DNA from: Candidatus Poribacteria bacterium
Lineage (GTDB): Bacteria; Poribacteria; WGA-4E; WGA-3G
DNA: 64,000 bases
Direction of reading: 5' to 3'
Assembly: GCA_003635195.1 (NCBI GenBank)
Contig: PYIY01000208.1
Span: forward strand, 1 to 64,000
Below are positions 25,055 to 34,937 of this stretch, one piece after another; position 1 is the first letter of the stretch, and each line of letters begins with the position of its first letter. The position numbers and the translations under genes are program-made. Below the pieces are notes generated by a model that was given only the letters and a program-made list of their open reading frames with translations, was not told where the DNA came from and did not search any database.

Positions 25055-26593
25055 ATGCTCGCAACAGTCCTAAGCAGTGCATTGCTCGGAATTGATGCCT
25101 ATGTTGTAAAAGTTGAAGTAGATGTCGCTGGCGGGATGCCATACTTCAGCACCGTTGGCTTACCCGATAGCGCGATCAAAGAGAGCCGAGATCGCGTTAC
25201 TGCAGCCATTAAGAACTCGGGTTTCTACTTCCCTCCAACCCGAATTACCGCAAACTTAGCACCTGCCGACATCCGAAAAGCAGGATCGGCGTTTGACCTC
25301 CCCATCGCAATCGGTGTTATGGCAGCTACCAATCAGATAGACACTGCCAGACTCGAAAATGCCATGATTTTGGGTGAACTCGCACTTGATGGAACCATTC
25401 GGGGCATACAAGGCGGACTTCCGATAGCCATCGCCGCAAAAGAGAACAATATAAAAAATCTCATCTTGCCCGCTGAAAACGCTAAGGAAGCAGCAATCGT
25501 GGACGGTGTGAACATCTACCCGATCGCAAGTTTATCAGAGGCTGCAGCATTCCTCAATGCAGAGCAGGAGATAGCACCAGAACCACATACGCTCGACACT
25601 GACACACAGACCACACAGCCAGAAATGCACATTGATCTACTTGATGTAAAAGGGCAAGAACACGTTAAGCGCGCCATTGAAGTCGCTGCTGCAGGCGGAC
25701 ATAACCTTATTATGATTGGACCGCCCGGATCAGGAAAGACAATGATAGCGAAGCGAATTCCGTCAATTCTGCCGAGACTCTCAATGGATGAATCCTTAGA
25801 GACAACAAAGATCCAGAGCATTATCGGTATTCTGCCAAGCGATACACCTCTGGTTGTAACCCGTCCATATCGTTCACCGCATCACACCATTTCAGACGCG
25901 GGTTTGATTGGCGGTGGAAATGTGCCGCGCCCCGGGGAGGTGAGCCTCGCGCATAACGGTGTGCTCTTTTTAGACGAACTCCCAGAATTCCGACGGAACG
26001 TTCTTGAAGTCATGCGGCAACCGCTTGAGGACCGACAGGTGACCATCTCCCGTGCAGCGGCATCGCTCACCTATCCCGCAAATTTTATGCTCGTCGCAGC
26101 GATGAACCCTTGTCCTTGTGGGTTTTTCAGCGATCCAAGCCGAGACTGTAAGTGCACACCGACTCAGATTCAGAACTATGTCTCCCGAATCTCCGGTCCG
26201 TTATTAGATAGAATCGACATCCAAGTTGAAGTGCCAGCGGTGAAATACGCCGAACTCTCTGCTGAAACAACCGGTGAACCTTCGGTACGCGTCCAAGAAC
26301 GGGTCGAGGCAGCACGCCAAATCCAACACGGACGTTTTGCGGGTACAACCATACACGCCAACGCAGGTATGCAATCAAAACAGATACGGGAATACTGTAA
26401 AGTTGACGATCAAGCACAAGATCTCCTCCGAGTCGCGATTAACCAATTAGGATTGAGTGCGCGCGCTTACGACCGGATTCTGAAGGTAGCACGTACCATC
26501 GCAGACCTTGATCAAAACCCAAACATAGAAGCCGTCCATGTCTCTGAAGCCATACAATATCGGAGTTTAGACCGGAGTTTCTGGAAAGAATGA
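25055..26593 (+). CDS. YifB/ComM family Mg-chelatase-like AAA+ ATPase
   Basis: At 512 residues this is the normal YifB/ComM length. The N-terminal ChlI-like domain ([18 protein letters not shown]...SVGLPDSA-like) is followed by an AAA+ core with Walker [10 protein letters not shown], Walker [10 protein letters not shown], a Cys-rich block ([17 protein letters not shown]) and the C-terminal helical lid. In other bacteria ComM is a helicase for branch migration in natural transformation. AAGGA precedes the ATG by about 8 bases. The sulfatase gene follows by 21 bp. Confidence 0.93.
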   Translation: MLATVLSSALLGIDAYVVKVEVDVAGGMPYFSTVGLPDSAIKESRDRVTAAIKNSGFYFPPTRITANLAPADIRKAGSAFDLPIAIGVMAATNQIDTARLENAMILGELALDGTIRGIQGGLPIAIAAKENNIKNLILPAENAKEAAIVDGVNIYPIASLSEAAAFLNAEQEIAPEPHTLDTDTQTTQPEMHIDLLDVKGQEHVKRAIEVAAAGGHNLIMIGPPGSGKTMIAKRIPSILPRLSMDESLETTKIQSIIGILPSDTPLVVTRPYRSPHHTISDAGLIGGGNVPRPGEVSLAHNGVLFLDELPEFRRNVLEVMRQPLEDRQVTISRAAASLTYPANFMLVAAMNPCPCGFFSDPSRDCKCTPTQIQNYVSRISGPLLDRIDIQVEVPAVKYAELSAETTGEPSVRVQERVEAARQIQHGRFAGTTIHANAGMQSKQIREYCKVDDQAQDLLRVAINQLGLSARAYDRILKVARTIADLDQNPNIEAVHVSEAIQYRSLDRSFWKE

Positions 26594-26614
26594 ATTTTTA
26601 AATAAAGAGGACAA

Positions 26615-27967
26615 ATGCAACCTAATTTTATTATATTTCTAACGGACGACCAAGGGTACGGCGACTTATCCTGTATGGGCGCGCCCGATTTCAAAACACC
26701 ACACCTCGATAGGATGGCAGCTGAGGGTGCCCGCTTCACAGATTGGTACTCGAATTCCCCCGTCTGCTCGCCTTCACGCGCATCGTTGTTGACAGGACGA
26801 TACCCGTGCCACGCGGGGGTCCGCTCCATTTTAGCAGGACATCGTACCGCTACAGGACTGCCGCCTTCTGTCCCGACGCTCGCAACAGTCCTCAAGGAAC
26901 GCGGTTATTATACGGCGATGTCTGGGAAATGGCATCTCGGACTCGCAGAAGGTTCACGACCTGAACACCACGGATTCGACGATTGGTTCGGATTCATGGC
27001 GGGCTGTATCGACTTCTTTTCGCATATCTTCTACTGGGCTTTAGGACAACCCGGCATCGACCAGACACACGATCTCTGGGAAAACGGCGAAGAGATTTAC
27101 CGAAACGGCGAATACTTCACCGAACTCATTACCGAATACGCCATCAGATACATCCGAAAATCTGTTGAACTCGGTAAGCCTTTTTTCCTCTACGTCCCTT
27201 ACAATGCACCGCATTATCCGATGCACGCCCCACAGAAATACGTGGATCGGTTCCCGAACTTGCCGTGGGATAGGCAGATTATGGCAGCGATGCTCAGTGC
27301 TGTTGACGATAGCGTCGGCGAAATTTTTGCCGAATTAGAAAGACTTGGACTCACAGAAAACACGTTCTCCTATTTCCAGAGCGACAACGGTCCCTCGCGT
27401 GAAACCCGAAACTGGTTAGACGGCACACAAGATCCCTACTACGGGGGCACCGCAGGTAAACTGAAAGGGCATAAATTCAGCCTCTATGAAGGCGGCATCC
27501 GTTCACCCGGAATTATGAACTGGCCCCAGCGAATCCCTGCAGAACAAGTAATCAATGAAGTCGGCGCAGCGATGGATGTCTTCCCAACATTCCTTGCCGC
27601 AGCAGGTGGAGATCCTTCTGGGTATGAACTTGATGGACTCGACATCCTACCCACGGTAGCAAACGGTGAACTCATACCGCATCGCGACATCTATTGGGAG
27701 ATGGGCAAACAGACCGCTGTGCGTCGCGGCAATTGGAAACTCGTGCTCAACGGTCAATTGGTAGAAGGTGCACCCCCAGAGGACGATGTACATCTTGCGG
27801 ACCTCGAAACCGATATGGGTGAAACAGAAAATCTGAAAGACGCGCAGCCCGAACTTACCACTGAATTGACAAACGCAGCCCAAACATGGCGCGAAGGCAT
27901 TGAAACACATTGGGAAACCGAATGGGTCAACCCGAATGGAACTACCGGTTATGTCAAAGAGAAGTAA
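26615..27967 (+). CDS. Sulfatase (arylsulfatase A family)
   Basis: This is a type I sulfatase with the signature CSPSRASLLTGR (Cys51), whose Cys must be converted to formylglycine. Metal ligands are seen in FLTDDQGYGD (11-12) and FQSDNGPS. It has 450 residues and no signal peptide at the chosen start, which is supported by GAGGAC, so it may act in the cytoplasm or use a non-classical route. It probably removes sulfate from polysaccharides. The two FGE-like proteins of the window lack the catalytic Cys pair, so the activating enzyme may be elsewhere. The next gene overlaps it by 17 bp. Confidence 0.92.
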   Translation: MQPNFIIFLTDDQGYGDLSCMGAPDFKTPHLDRMAAEGARFTDWYSNSPVCSPSRASLLTGRYPCHAGVRSILAGHRTATGLPPSVPTLATVLKERGYYTAMSGKWHLGLAEGSRPEHHGFDDWFGFMAGCIDFFSHIFYWALGQPGIDQTHDLWENGEEIYRNGEYFTELITEYAIRYIRKSVELGKPFFLYVPYNAPHYPMHAPQKYVDRFPNLPWDRQIMAAMLSAVDDSVGEIFAELERLGLTENTFSYFQSDNGPSRETRNWLDGTQDPYYGGTAGKLKGHKFSLYEGGIRSPGIMNWPQRIPAEQVINEVGAAMDVFPTFLAAAGGDPSGYELDGLDILPTVANGELIPHRDIYWEMGKQTAVRRGNWKLVLNGQLVEGAPPEDDVHLADLETDMGETENLKDAQPELTTELTNAAQTWREGIETHWETEWVNPNGTTGYVKEK

Positions 27968-28712
27968 AGTATTGACCGACAACCAAGATGCCTACGGGCA
28001 CCTGCTTTCAGATTATCATAACGGCCGGGAAAACGTCGAGATTGTAGAAAGGGAAGATGGGTTCATTGATACAAGCAGGTTCGGACCTCGTAACTATCTC
28101 GCCGAATATGAGGATTGGGCTGAGCACCAAAAACGTGCCATAAGATATGCCACAGGTCGCGTCTTAGATATCGGCTGCGGCGCAGGACGGCATTCGCTCT
28201 ACCTTCAGGAACAAGGACACAATGCCTTAGGTACCGATAATTCACCACTTGCGATCGAAACCTGTCAACGGCGTGGACTCAAAAACGTTCTTATCATCCC
28301 GATCACGCAATTAAGTTCCAAGATGGGGACATTTGACACAATGCTCATGATGGGACATAATTTTGGACTCGTCGGCAATTATAAAAGAGCAAAATGGTTA
28401 TTGAGACGCTTCGCTGCCATGACAACGGATTCAGCGAAGATCATCGCTGAAACAATGGACCCCTATCAAACAGAGGAACCTTGTCATTTAGCTTATCATC
28501 AATTTAACCGAGATCGCGGACGCATGAGTGGTCAACTCCGATTGCGAATTCGTTACCGACAATATACCACGCCGTGGTTTGACTACCTGTTTGTTTCAAA
28601 GCCGGAAATGGAAGACATCCTTGATGGAACCCCCTGGCAGGTTGAACGCTATATTGACGCGGCCAATACACCAACTTATGTTGCAATTCTAACAAAACGG
28701 GCGCGTCATTGA
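27951..28712 (+). CDS. Class I SAM-dependent methyltransferase
   Basis: The SAM motif is GRVLDIGCGAGRHSLYLQ, followed by ALGTDNSPLAIETC and the later strand FDTMLMMGHNFGLVG. The start at 27951 overlaps the sulfatase end by 17 bp; the ribosome site is weak and a slightly later start is possible. The length of about 253 residues fits small-molecule methyltransferases. The substrate is unknown. The overlap suggests co-expression with the sulfatase. Confidence 0.82.
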   Translation: MSKRSKVLTDNQDAYGHLLSDYHNGRENVEIVEREDGFIDTSRFGPRNYLAEYEDWAEHQKRAIRYATGRVLDIGCGAGRHSLYLQEQGHNALGTDNSPLAIETCQRRGLKNVLIIPITQLSSKMGTFDTMLMMGHNFGLVGNYKRAKWLLRRFAAMTTDSAKIIAETMDPYQTEEPCHLAYHQFNRDRGRMSGQLRLRIRYRQYTTPWFDYLFVSKPEMEDILDGTPWQVERYIDAANTPTYVAILTKRARH

Positions 28713-29013
28713 AATTGCGGATATGCTTCTGTTAGTGAGAGGATCCCTACCGTTTATTCGGAAGGGATTAGTAACCGCACAAACTTTCTATTCTAATCTG
28801 TTCTAATGTCTACCTACTGATACTTTAATTGGACGTTCCGATAAAAATGCGGTATCATTATAGTGTTAGTTATGACAGGTACATTATTATCTGCACTCCT
28901 ACACGTGTCCTGTCACCCGAGTAATACGGGATGCTGACGCTGACGATTTAGTATGTGCTGTCTCTATCATATTTATCATACATAGGCAGTCCTATATATA
29001 AACGAGGTAGGTC
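28713..29013. other. Intergenic region with hairpin and possible promoter
   Basis: ATCCCTACCG at 28743-28752 pairs with CGGAAGGGAT at 28759-28768, possibly ending the upstream transcript although no T run follows. TTGGAC (28829-28834), 18 bases, TATCAT (28853-28858) could drive the phosphoesterase gene. No coding frame is seen. Confidence 0.45.
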
Positions 29014-29892
29014 ATGACCCTTTTTAAATTTGCATTTATTACGGATACACATCTTTATTTAAACGCACCGAGGAACTTCGCGGGCGGACTACAGCAACAA
29101 AAAAACAGTCTCGCGCTCTATGAAAAATTGGTTGAACAGTTGAACGCTTTTGATCCAGCATTTGTAATTCACGGTGGGGATATTGTCTGTGGTGGCAACA
29201 GTTTTGAGATGTCCGCGGCGGATTACGAAGCTGCGCTTGATAGTGCCAAAGAACTCGGTGAGCGTATAAACGCGCCTTGCTATTATATCCCCGGCAACCA
29301 CGATCTGCATCCGGAAACCGGTGCTAAAGATGCCTACTTAGCACGCTTCGGTATCAACGGCATGGGTTCCGTCAGCTTTGTGCACGAAAATATCCGGTTT
29401 ATTCTCCTCGATTCACAGGAGGTACCGGAAGATCTGACGCACGGGTATATCAGCACGAATCAATTGGCATGGGCAGAACGTGAATTGAAAAGGGCACGGG
29501 ATTACGAGGAAGAAGTTTTCATCTTCTCGCACCAACTCCCTTTTCCAAGCGTTGAGTTTCAGGGGATCGGTTCAAGAGTTGCTAACTCCGCGGAAGTCCT
29601 TGAAATCACTTCACCTTTTGATAGACAGATTCTGGCATTCTTTTGTGGACACTTGCATCTCAACCGTGTTTTCAGAGAACAAGGTATGTTGTGCATCATC
29701 TCCGCCGGTGTTATCTGTTATCCGATGACGTGGCGGCAAGTCTTGGTGTATACCGATAGAGTTGATGTCCGTTGTCAGACAATTGATCTCCCAGAAGCCT
29801 TTGCCGAATCGGAGGCGGTTCAACCCGACAACAATCCCTACTTACTCGGCAGAGATCGCGATCTAAACTTCAGTATTCCACGGCAACCTTGA
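29014..29892 (+). CDS. Calcineurin-like metallophosphoesterase
   Basis: All five metal-binding blocks of the family are visible in order: DTH (FITDTHLYL), GGDIVCGG, GNHDLHPETG, SHQ (FSHQLPF) and GHLHLNR. At 292 residues it resembles the CpdA/Icc group, which includes cyclic-nucleotide phosphodiesterases, but the true substrate is open. GAGGTAGG precedes the ATG. It stands alone, followed by a repeat-rich spacer. Confidence 0.88.
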   Translation: MTLFKFAFITDTHLYLNAPRNFAGGLQQQKNSLALYEKLVEQLNAFDPAFVIHGGDIVCGGNSFEMSAADYEAALDSAKELGERINAPCYYIPGNHDLHPETGAKDAYLARFGINGMGSVSFVHENIRFILLDSQEVPEDLTHGYISTNQLAWAERELKRARDYEEEVFIFSHQLPFPSVEFQGIGSRVANSAEVLEITSPFDRQILAFFCGHLHLNRVFREQGMLCIISAGVICYPMTWRQVLVYTDRVDVRCQTIDLPEAFAESEAVQPDNNPYLLGRDRDLNFSIPRQP

Positions 29893-29924
29893 AACGGAGG
29901 CAATCAGTTCGGAGTTTATCAGAA

Positions 29925-30020
29925 AACTTCGTCGTTATCAGATACCTCTTTAACTGAAAACTGAAAACTAATAACTGAAAACTATTAATCAGATACCTCT
30001 TTAACCGATAACTGATAACT
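29925..30020. repeat. Tandem spacer repeat before the ABC gene
   Basis: ATCAGATACCTCTTTAAC occurs at 29937-29954 and again at 29988-30005, with AACTGAAAACT-type simple units between and after. The last unit (AACTGATAACTATTAAA) runs directly into the ATG at 30027, leaving no Shine-Dalgarno site. Confidence 0.75.
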
Positions 30021-30026
30021 ATTAAA

Positions 30027-30986
30027 ATGATTGAAGTCCAAAATATCACAAAAAACTACGGTCCCTTTCAAGCCCTCAAAGACATCTCCTTTCAGGTAGA
30101 TAAGGGGCAAATCGTTGGCTTTCTCGGCCCCAACGGTGCCGGAAAAACCACAACGATGCGAATCCTTACCTGCTTTATGCCAGCGAGTAGTGGACGCGTT
30201 ACGATCGCCGGATATGACATCTTCAAAGAATCGAGAGAGGTTCGCAAACGCATCGGGTACCTCCCAGAAAACGTGCCCCTCTATCCAGAAATGACGGTGA
30301 CAAAATACCTGAAGTACATGGCAAAGATCCGAAGCGTACCTCGAGGGAGTATCAAAGCACGGTTGGATAACGTAATTGAGGCGTGTGGACTCACAGAACG
30401 TAGGCACCAAATTATAGGGCAATTGTCTCGCGGTTTTCGACAACGCGTCGGTTTAGCACAAGCACTCATCCATGAACCAGATGTTTTAATCCTTGATGAA
30501 CCCACCTCTGGGTTGGACCCACGGCAAATCGTCGAAATCCGAGAACTCATCAAGGCACTCGGCAAAGAGCGGACAATCCTATTCAGCACGCACATCTTAC
30601 CTGAAGCGAGTATGACATGTGAACGGTTGATTATTATCAGCAGAGGCAAAATTACAGGGGATGTTCAACTGGAAGGCGGTCGCGCCGTCCCAGAACAAGA
30701 TGATACGAATGGTAAGCAAGTAGCACCTGCAACGCTCTCTCTTGAAGTAGCAGGTGCTGCAGCCGACGATATACTGAACGCACTCACGGATATCCAAAAC
30801 GTGCTTCAAGTCGAACAGATCGATGCTGGGACAGATGCAACCGTAACGTTCCGGCTGCACTATACACCCACCACCGATATTCGGGCAGAGGTGGCAGAAA
30901 TTATCGTCGGACGTGGATGGCAGCTACTTGAAATGCACACGACCGAAATGTCTTTGGAAGAGTTGTTCCTATCCTTAACAGTATAG
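30027..30986 (+). CDS. ABC-2 type transporter ATP-binding protein
   Basis: The ATPase has Walker A GPNGAGKTT, signature LSRGFRQRV, Walker B VLILDEPTSGLDP and the switch His (FSTHILPEA). The C-terminal extension (about 220-319) is usual in the ABC-2/GldA group. It would power an export permease, but none is adjacent, since the next gene is on the opposite strand. The start codon abuts a simple-sequence repeat and has no clear ribosome site. Confidence 0.88.
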   Translation: MIEVQNITKNYGPFQALKDISFQVDKGQIVGFLGPNGAGKTTTMRILTCFMPASSGRVTIAGYDIFKESREVRKRIGYLPENVPLYPEMTVTKYLKYMAKIRSVPRGSIKARLDNVIEACGLTERRHQIIGQLSRGFRQRVGLAQALIHEPDVLILDEPTSGLDPRQIVEIRELIKALGKERTILFSTHILPEASMTCERLIIISRGKITGDVQLEGGRAVPEQDDTNGKQVAPATLSLEVAGAAADDILNALTDIQNVLQVEQIDAGTDATVTFRLHYTPTTDIRAEVAEIIVGRGWQLLEMHTTEMSLEELFLSLTV

Positions 30987-31026
30987 TGGATGCCGCTCCA
31001 CAACTACAAACAAAACCGAAACTTCC

Positions 31027-31779
31027 TTAGTCGGCTGGCACATCAAGTGGTAGTTTCAACTGCTCGCGAATGGATCGCCGGACCTCATCACAGATACGCA
31101 TCGCGTGTGCTGCTTCGTCTGCGGTCGCGAACTTTCCCGGATAGCGAGGATCAACGGCGTGCTCCGACAACTTTGAAAAATCATTCCGCCACGCCTCCCA
31201 AGCAGGAAGAGCAGGAACTATTAGGTTCAATAACTCTTTTAAATCGTGGGTCCTTGGAAACGGGATGTCCGCCTCTTGAAGCCACGCCTTTAGATACTTT
31301 TCAATACACTGCTGGGCGTGGAAACAGATGGCATCATTTACCGGATTCTGTCCTTGAAGCACTTGCTGCGCGACAGTATAATCGCCTTCGGCTTTCTGCA
31401 CCCATTCCTCTGTCAACGGATTCATCGCGTCTTCTTCCTTCTTTACGGGTTTCAAGAAAAAATTAGGGGTTTCATAAAGCACCTCACCCTTTCCAGTAAT
31501 CTCTCGGAGAAACCAATCGTTATACGCGAGACGATATGCCAGGTCTTCAGGCGAATGCACAAGCACATGCAGATGGAAAGGACGCGCGAGACGCTGCCGA
31601 ATCTCTATCTCTCGCTGGCGGGTTTCCGATTTCGCTACCGGCATGACGACCAGCAAATCAACATCGGAGGACTCCGTGGGCGTGCCATACGCATAAGAGC
31701 CAAAGAGAATAATCTGTAGCGGTGAGAACTCTTGCACGATGTCATCACATGTCGCTTGAATCTCTTGACGGGTAACCAT
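31027..31779 (-). CDS. MNT-type nucleotidyltransferase fused to HEPN domain
   Basis: The N-terminal domain (1-105) is a minimal nucleotidyltransferase: ILFGSYAYGTPTESSDVDLLVV has the GS motif and the DxD pair. The C-terminal domain (about 120-245) is HEPN: WVQKAEGDYTVAQ, then ICFHAQQCIEKYLKAWL and RTHDLKELL. In known MNT-HEPN toxin-antitoxin modules these are usually separate genes. Here the frame is continuous, but the internal ATG at 31425 has AAGGAAG before it, so a separate HEPN protein may also be made. The canonical HEPN RNase motif Rx4-6H is not obvious. The start at 31779 is preferred for ribosome-site spacing. Confidence 0.82.
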   Translation of the reverse strand: MVTRQEIQATCDDIVQEFSPLQIILFGSYAYGTPTESSDVDLLVVMPVAKSETRQREIEIRQRLARPFHLHVLVHSPEDLAYRLAYNDWFLREITGKGEVLYETPNFFLKPVKKEEDAMNPLTEEWVQKAEGDYTVAQQVLQGQNPVNDAICFHAQQCIEKYLKAWLQEADIPFPRTHDLKELLNLIVPALPAWEAWRNDFSKLSEHAVDPRYPGKFATADEAAHAMRICDEVRRSIREQLKLPLDVPAD

Positions 31780-31896
31780 GATCATCCCTTTTCCGTTTCG
31801 GCATGCTTATAACAGAAGTGTATCGTGAACATCAGCAAACACATCGTTAATTATGCCACACCGCCGTCGCATATACAAGACAAATCTTAAAAAATA

Positions 31897-31925
31897 TTGA
31901 TTTCTAAATGTATCTATTGTATAAT
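31897..31925 (+). promoter_or_regulatory. Strong sigma-70-type promoter
   Basis: TTGATT, 17 bases, TATAAT, with an expected transcript start near 31932, about 48 bases before the FAH-family gene. Confidence 0.65.
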
Positions 31926-31979
31926 CAACACCACGCAATCACTTGAACAAGGAGCCACGATCGTCTTAAAACAATACCT

Positions 31980-32903
31980 ATGAAACTCGTTACCTTTCAA
32001 ACCCAATCACCAGACGCAACACCTAAGCTTGGGGCATGGATTCCGGGCGACCAAATTGTTGACCTCACGGCAGTTGCCTCGGACATGTCCGAATTCTTTG
32101 AACGGAATTGCATCGCTGACGCACAAAAACATATTGACCAGACGGCTGACGGTATCTTCCCTGTCGCTGATGTACAACTGCTCGCACCGTTTCCACGCCC
32201 AGCAAGCCTACGGGATTTTGGCGTATTCAAGACCCACATGGATGCTGCCTCACGCATTACAGGCAAAGAGATCTCGCCGGAGTGGTTCAAACTGCCCAAC
32301 TATTACCGCGGCAGTACCAGTCCGTCCTCTATTGCCGGACACGAAGCCGTTGTTACGTGGCCCAACTATACAGAAAAACTCGACTTTGAACTGGAGTGGG
32401 GGATCTACATTGGGAAAACTGGCAAAAACATCTCCATAGAAGAAGCACCCGAGTACATCGCTGGTTACACCATTTACAACGACATTAGTGCCCGCGACAT
32501 CCAGTTCCGACACATGACGTTGTCGCTCGGTCCTGCCAAGGGCAAGGATTTTGATAACAGTAATATCATGGGGCCCTATCTCGTCACGCCAGATGAAATC
32601 AGTGATCCTTATAACCTCCGAATGATTGCCAGAATCAACGGCGAGGTCTGGGCAGACGGAAATACATCGGATATGTATTATTCCTTCGCTGAGATGATTT
32701 CATTTGTCTCACAATCAGAGACGCTGCATCCGGGTGAATTTTTAGGTTCCGGCACCGTCGGAAATGGGTGTGGATGGGAACTCGACCGCTGGATTCAACC
32801 GGGGGACATCGTTGAACTTGAAATCGAGAATATCGGTGTACTGAGAAACCAAATCGGTGAACCAGAAGTGAACCCAGCAGAATGGACAGAAAAGGGACTT
32901 TAA
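31980..32903 (+). CDS. Fumarylacetoacetate hydrolase family protein
   Basis: This FAH-fold protein (307 residues) carries the typical blocks FELEWGIYIGK (metal-binding Glu), GYTIYNDISARDIQ and GSGTVGNGCG. The family splits or hydrates acylpyruvates and related diketo acids with Mg2+. Relatives act in sugar-acid and aromatic degradation, fitting the crotonase and UxaA genes elsewhere in the window. A strong promoter lies 55 bp upstream. AAGGAG is about 25 bases before the ATG, which is far. The SDR gene follows after a repeat. Confidence 0.87.
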   Translation: MKLVTFQTQSPDATPKLGAWIPGDQIVDLTAVASDMSEFFERNCIADAQKHIDQTADGIFPVADVQLLAPFPRPASLRDFGVFKTHMDAASRITGKEISPEWFKLPNYYRGSTSPSSIAGHEAVVTWPNYTEKLDFELEWGIYIGKTGKNISIEEAPEYIAGYTIYNDISARDIQFRHMTLSLGPAKGKDFDNSNIMGPYLVTPDEISDPYNLRMIARINGEVWADGNTSDMYYSFAEMISFVSQSETLHPGEFLGSGTVGNGCGWELDRWIQPGDIVELEIENIGVLRNQIGEPEVNPAEWTEKGL

Positions 32904-32943
32904 AGCCTGTCTCATAAATACCAGTTTGCACGTACTTAATTGC

Positions 32944-32975
32944 AAGTCCCCCTGATAAGGGGGATTTAGGGGGTT
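32944..32975 (+). repeat. CCCCCTGATAAGGGGG repeat, copy 2
   Basis: It is identical in form to the copy at 11961-11992 and lies between the FAH and SDR genes. Confidence 0.9.
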
Positions 32976-33066
32976 TCTTCCATGAGACCTCTTTTCCAGT
33001 ATATTCTTAAACTATTTATGAGATGTGCTGTAGATACAATCAACGAATAAAAACAAAACGGTAAAA

Positions 33067-33816
33067 ATGCGACTTAAAGACAAAGTAGCCATTACAACAG
33101 GTGCCGCATCCGGCATCGGAAAAGCCACAGCCATCCTGTTTGCCGAACACGGCGCGAAGGTCGTCGTTGCGGACATTGATGAAAAGGGTGCGAACCAGAC
33201 TGTCGCTGACATCCGCGGTGCAGGCAACGAAGCGACCTACGTCCAAACCGACGTGACAATTTCAGGCGATACCGAGCGGATGGTTCAGGAAACCGTCAGC
33301 AGATACGGAAAACTGGATATTCTGTTGAGCAGTGCCGGCATCGCAATGCGACTCCCAGTCGGTGATTTGCCAGAAGCAGACTGGCATCGCTGTTTAGATG
33401 TCAACCTTACCGGTGTCTACCTTTCTGCCAAAGCAGCGATCCCCGCCATGCGGGAAAACGGCGGTGGCTCCATTATCAACCTCTCCTCTATCTACGGGCT
33501 CGTCGGTGCGGACGTGCGGGCAGCGTATGTCGCTTCCAAAGGCGGTGTGACGAACCTCACCCGCGGAATGGCACTCGATTACGCGGAGGACAACATCCGA
33601 GTCAACTGCATCTGTCCCGGCTTCGTCGAGACACCGTTGGTTGCGGGTGTCATCAAAACACCAGAGGAATATCAGATTCTTGCGGACAAACACCCGATGC
33701 GCAGGCTCGCGCAGCCCGAAGAAATTGCCTACGGTGCACTATACCTCGCCTCCGACGAATCCGCCTTCGTCACAGGCATCGCCTTGCCGATTGATGGCGG
33801 CTACACCGCCGGATAA
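33067..33816 (+). CDS. Short-chain dehydrogenase/reductase
   Basis: This is a classical SDR of 249 residues. The cofactor motif is TGAASGIGKA, the active site is S (INLSSIYG) with YVASK, and the C-terminal GIALPIDGGYTAG is typical of the FabG/glucose dehydrogenase group. Asp59-type residues after the second strand (ADIDEKG) suggest NAD(H) preference. It is probably a sugar or hydroxy-acid dehydrogenase working with the FAH-family enzyme just upstream, though this link is from position only. Confidence 0.9.
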   Translation: MRLKDKVAITTGAASGIGKATAILFAEHGAKVVVADIDEKGANQTVADIRGAGNEATYVQTDVTISGDTERMVQETVSRYGKLDILLSSAGIAMRLPVGDLPEADWHRCLDVNLTGVYLSAKAAIPAMRENGGGSIINLSSIYGLVGADVRAAYVASKGGVTNLTRGMALDYAEDNIRVNCICPGFVETPLVAGVIKTPEEYQILADKHPMRRLAQPEEIAYGALYLASDESAFVTGIALPIDGGYTAG

Positions 33817-33900
33817 TTCACGAGCAGGCTGCAGCAATCCGTTACACACGGATACCGTCCGACAAACTGTTATTCTACAGCCAACCCAACTTTTAGATTA

Positions 33901-33965
33901 AAATTCCGATTCTTCCGAAATTATGCACCTTTTCCACCCACAAATTGTGTCATTAATAGTTAAAA
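33901..33965 (+). promoter_or_regulatory. Conserved upstream element, copy A
   Basis: GAAATTATGCACCTTTTCC followed by ACAAATTGTGTC closely matches the sequence at about 34963-35002 before the sigma gene at 35118. It ends about 45 bp before the lipoprotein gene at 34009. Confidence 0.45.
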
Positions 33966-34008
33966 TCTCTATTCCCAGCAGAAAGATGTCGTAGATGGAG
34001 CGAGAAAA

Positions 34009-34395
34009 ATGAATAGACTTTATGGGATTCTACTGATATGCACTCTCTCAATCGGATGTGCAGCACTGATGACAGAACAGACCTACGTTCGCGTTGATGC
34101 CCCGGTCACAGAAAAGTTTATCTTCTCTGGAGTCGTATATTCCATCCCAGAGCCAAAAGAGATTCGGAAGATTATTGTGCTTGGTGAAGGGATAGTTGAA
34201 AATATAGATATTTACGCGCGGGATGGTGAATTCAATTGGAAGGCGATTAAAAAGATTAAAGACACTGTTACCTTCCCACTTGAAATTACGATGGTTGCAA
34301 ATACAGATGCCATTCGGATTATACAAAAATCTGTGACAGGCAAAGGGCAAATTCACACCGTTGAATTTTACACGGTTACCTCAGAAAACCAGTAA
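34009..34395 (+). CDS. Small predicted lipoprotein
   Basis: The 128-residue protein has a signal peptide with lipobox SIGC (Cys17). The mature part is predicted to be mostly beta, with phrases such as FIFSGVVYSIPEPKE and VTFPLEITMVANTDAI. No family was recognised. The upstream region shares a conserved element with the sigma operon at 35118, suggesting common regulation. The broken PD40 gene begins 37 bp after it. Confidence 0.65.
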   Translation: MNRLYGILLICTLSIGCAALMTEQTYVRVDAPVTEKFIFSGVVYSIPEPKEIRKIIVLGEGIVENIDIYARDGEFNWKAIKKIKDTVTFPLEITMVANTDAIRIIQKSVTGKGQIHTVEFYTVTSENQ

Positions 34396-34431
34396 TTTTC
34401 CTCACATCACAATCTTGAAAGGAGACCAAAA

Positions 34432-34858
34432 ATGAGAAGGATCGTATCTGCTTTGCTTTTCGGACTCACATTAAGTGTATGGCACATACCACACAGCACA
34501 TCGGCAGACAAGATTGTTTTTGTGTGTTTTCCTGATGGACGCAGATGGGAAAAACATCACCGAACTCACTAATAACGGTGAAAATACCCCTTCTTGGTCA
34601 CCAGATGGCAAACAGATAGCTATTGACGTGTTTCCAGGTCCCCCCGTGATAGGTGCCGTAGGTATAGCCGCGGGTCCACTTCCAGGAAAACCTCATATCA
34701 GGGTAATGGATGCAGAGGGTCGTAATTCGGAGTTCATCGCTGTAGGACATTCTCCTTCATGGCAATCCACATTTCCGGGGGCGACGACTGCGGTCTCTCC
34801 TGTTGACAGAGATGTTTCCGTATGGGGAGCGATTAAATCTGACGGCGGTTTGAAATAA
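34432..34858 (+). pseudogene. Broken PD40/TolB-like propeller gene
   Basis: The frame starts with a clear signal peptide (MRRIVSALLFGLTLSVWH...TSADKIVFV) after AGGAG, then stops at KHHRTH. The continuation is in another frame: MDADGKNITELTNNG, TPSWSPDGKQIAID and HIRVMDAEGRNSEF, typical PD40 (WD40-like) blades. A frameshift near 34525, with a deletion, separates the parts. The end, DVSVWGAIKS, looks like a degenerate form of the KLATxWGxLK tail of other secreted proteins in this window. Only about one blade of a propeller remains. Confidence 0.75.
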
Positions 34859-34937
34859 AGGATACTAAGTAGATGCAGATACTGCATGAAATTTATTGTA
34901 TTTACTATAAATTGCACGAATTTTGCCAGTTTTAGAC

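Noticed and set aside
30990-31466. Plus-strand frame after the ABC gene as a possible permease
   Set aside because: No membrane segments; antisense to the MNT-HEPN gene.
34475-34858. Frame with MDADGKN start as an intact gene
   Set aside because: The signal peptide lies in another frame upstream and the propeller is only a fragment; called a pseudogene.
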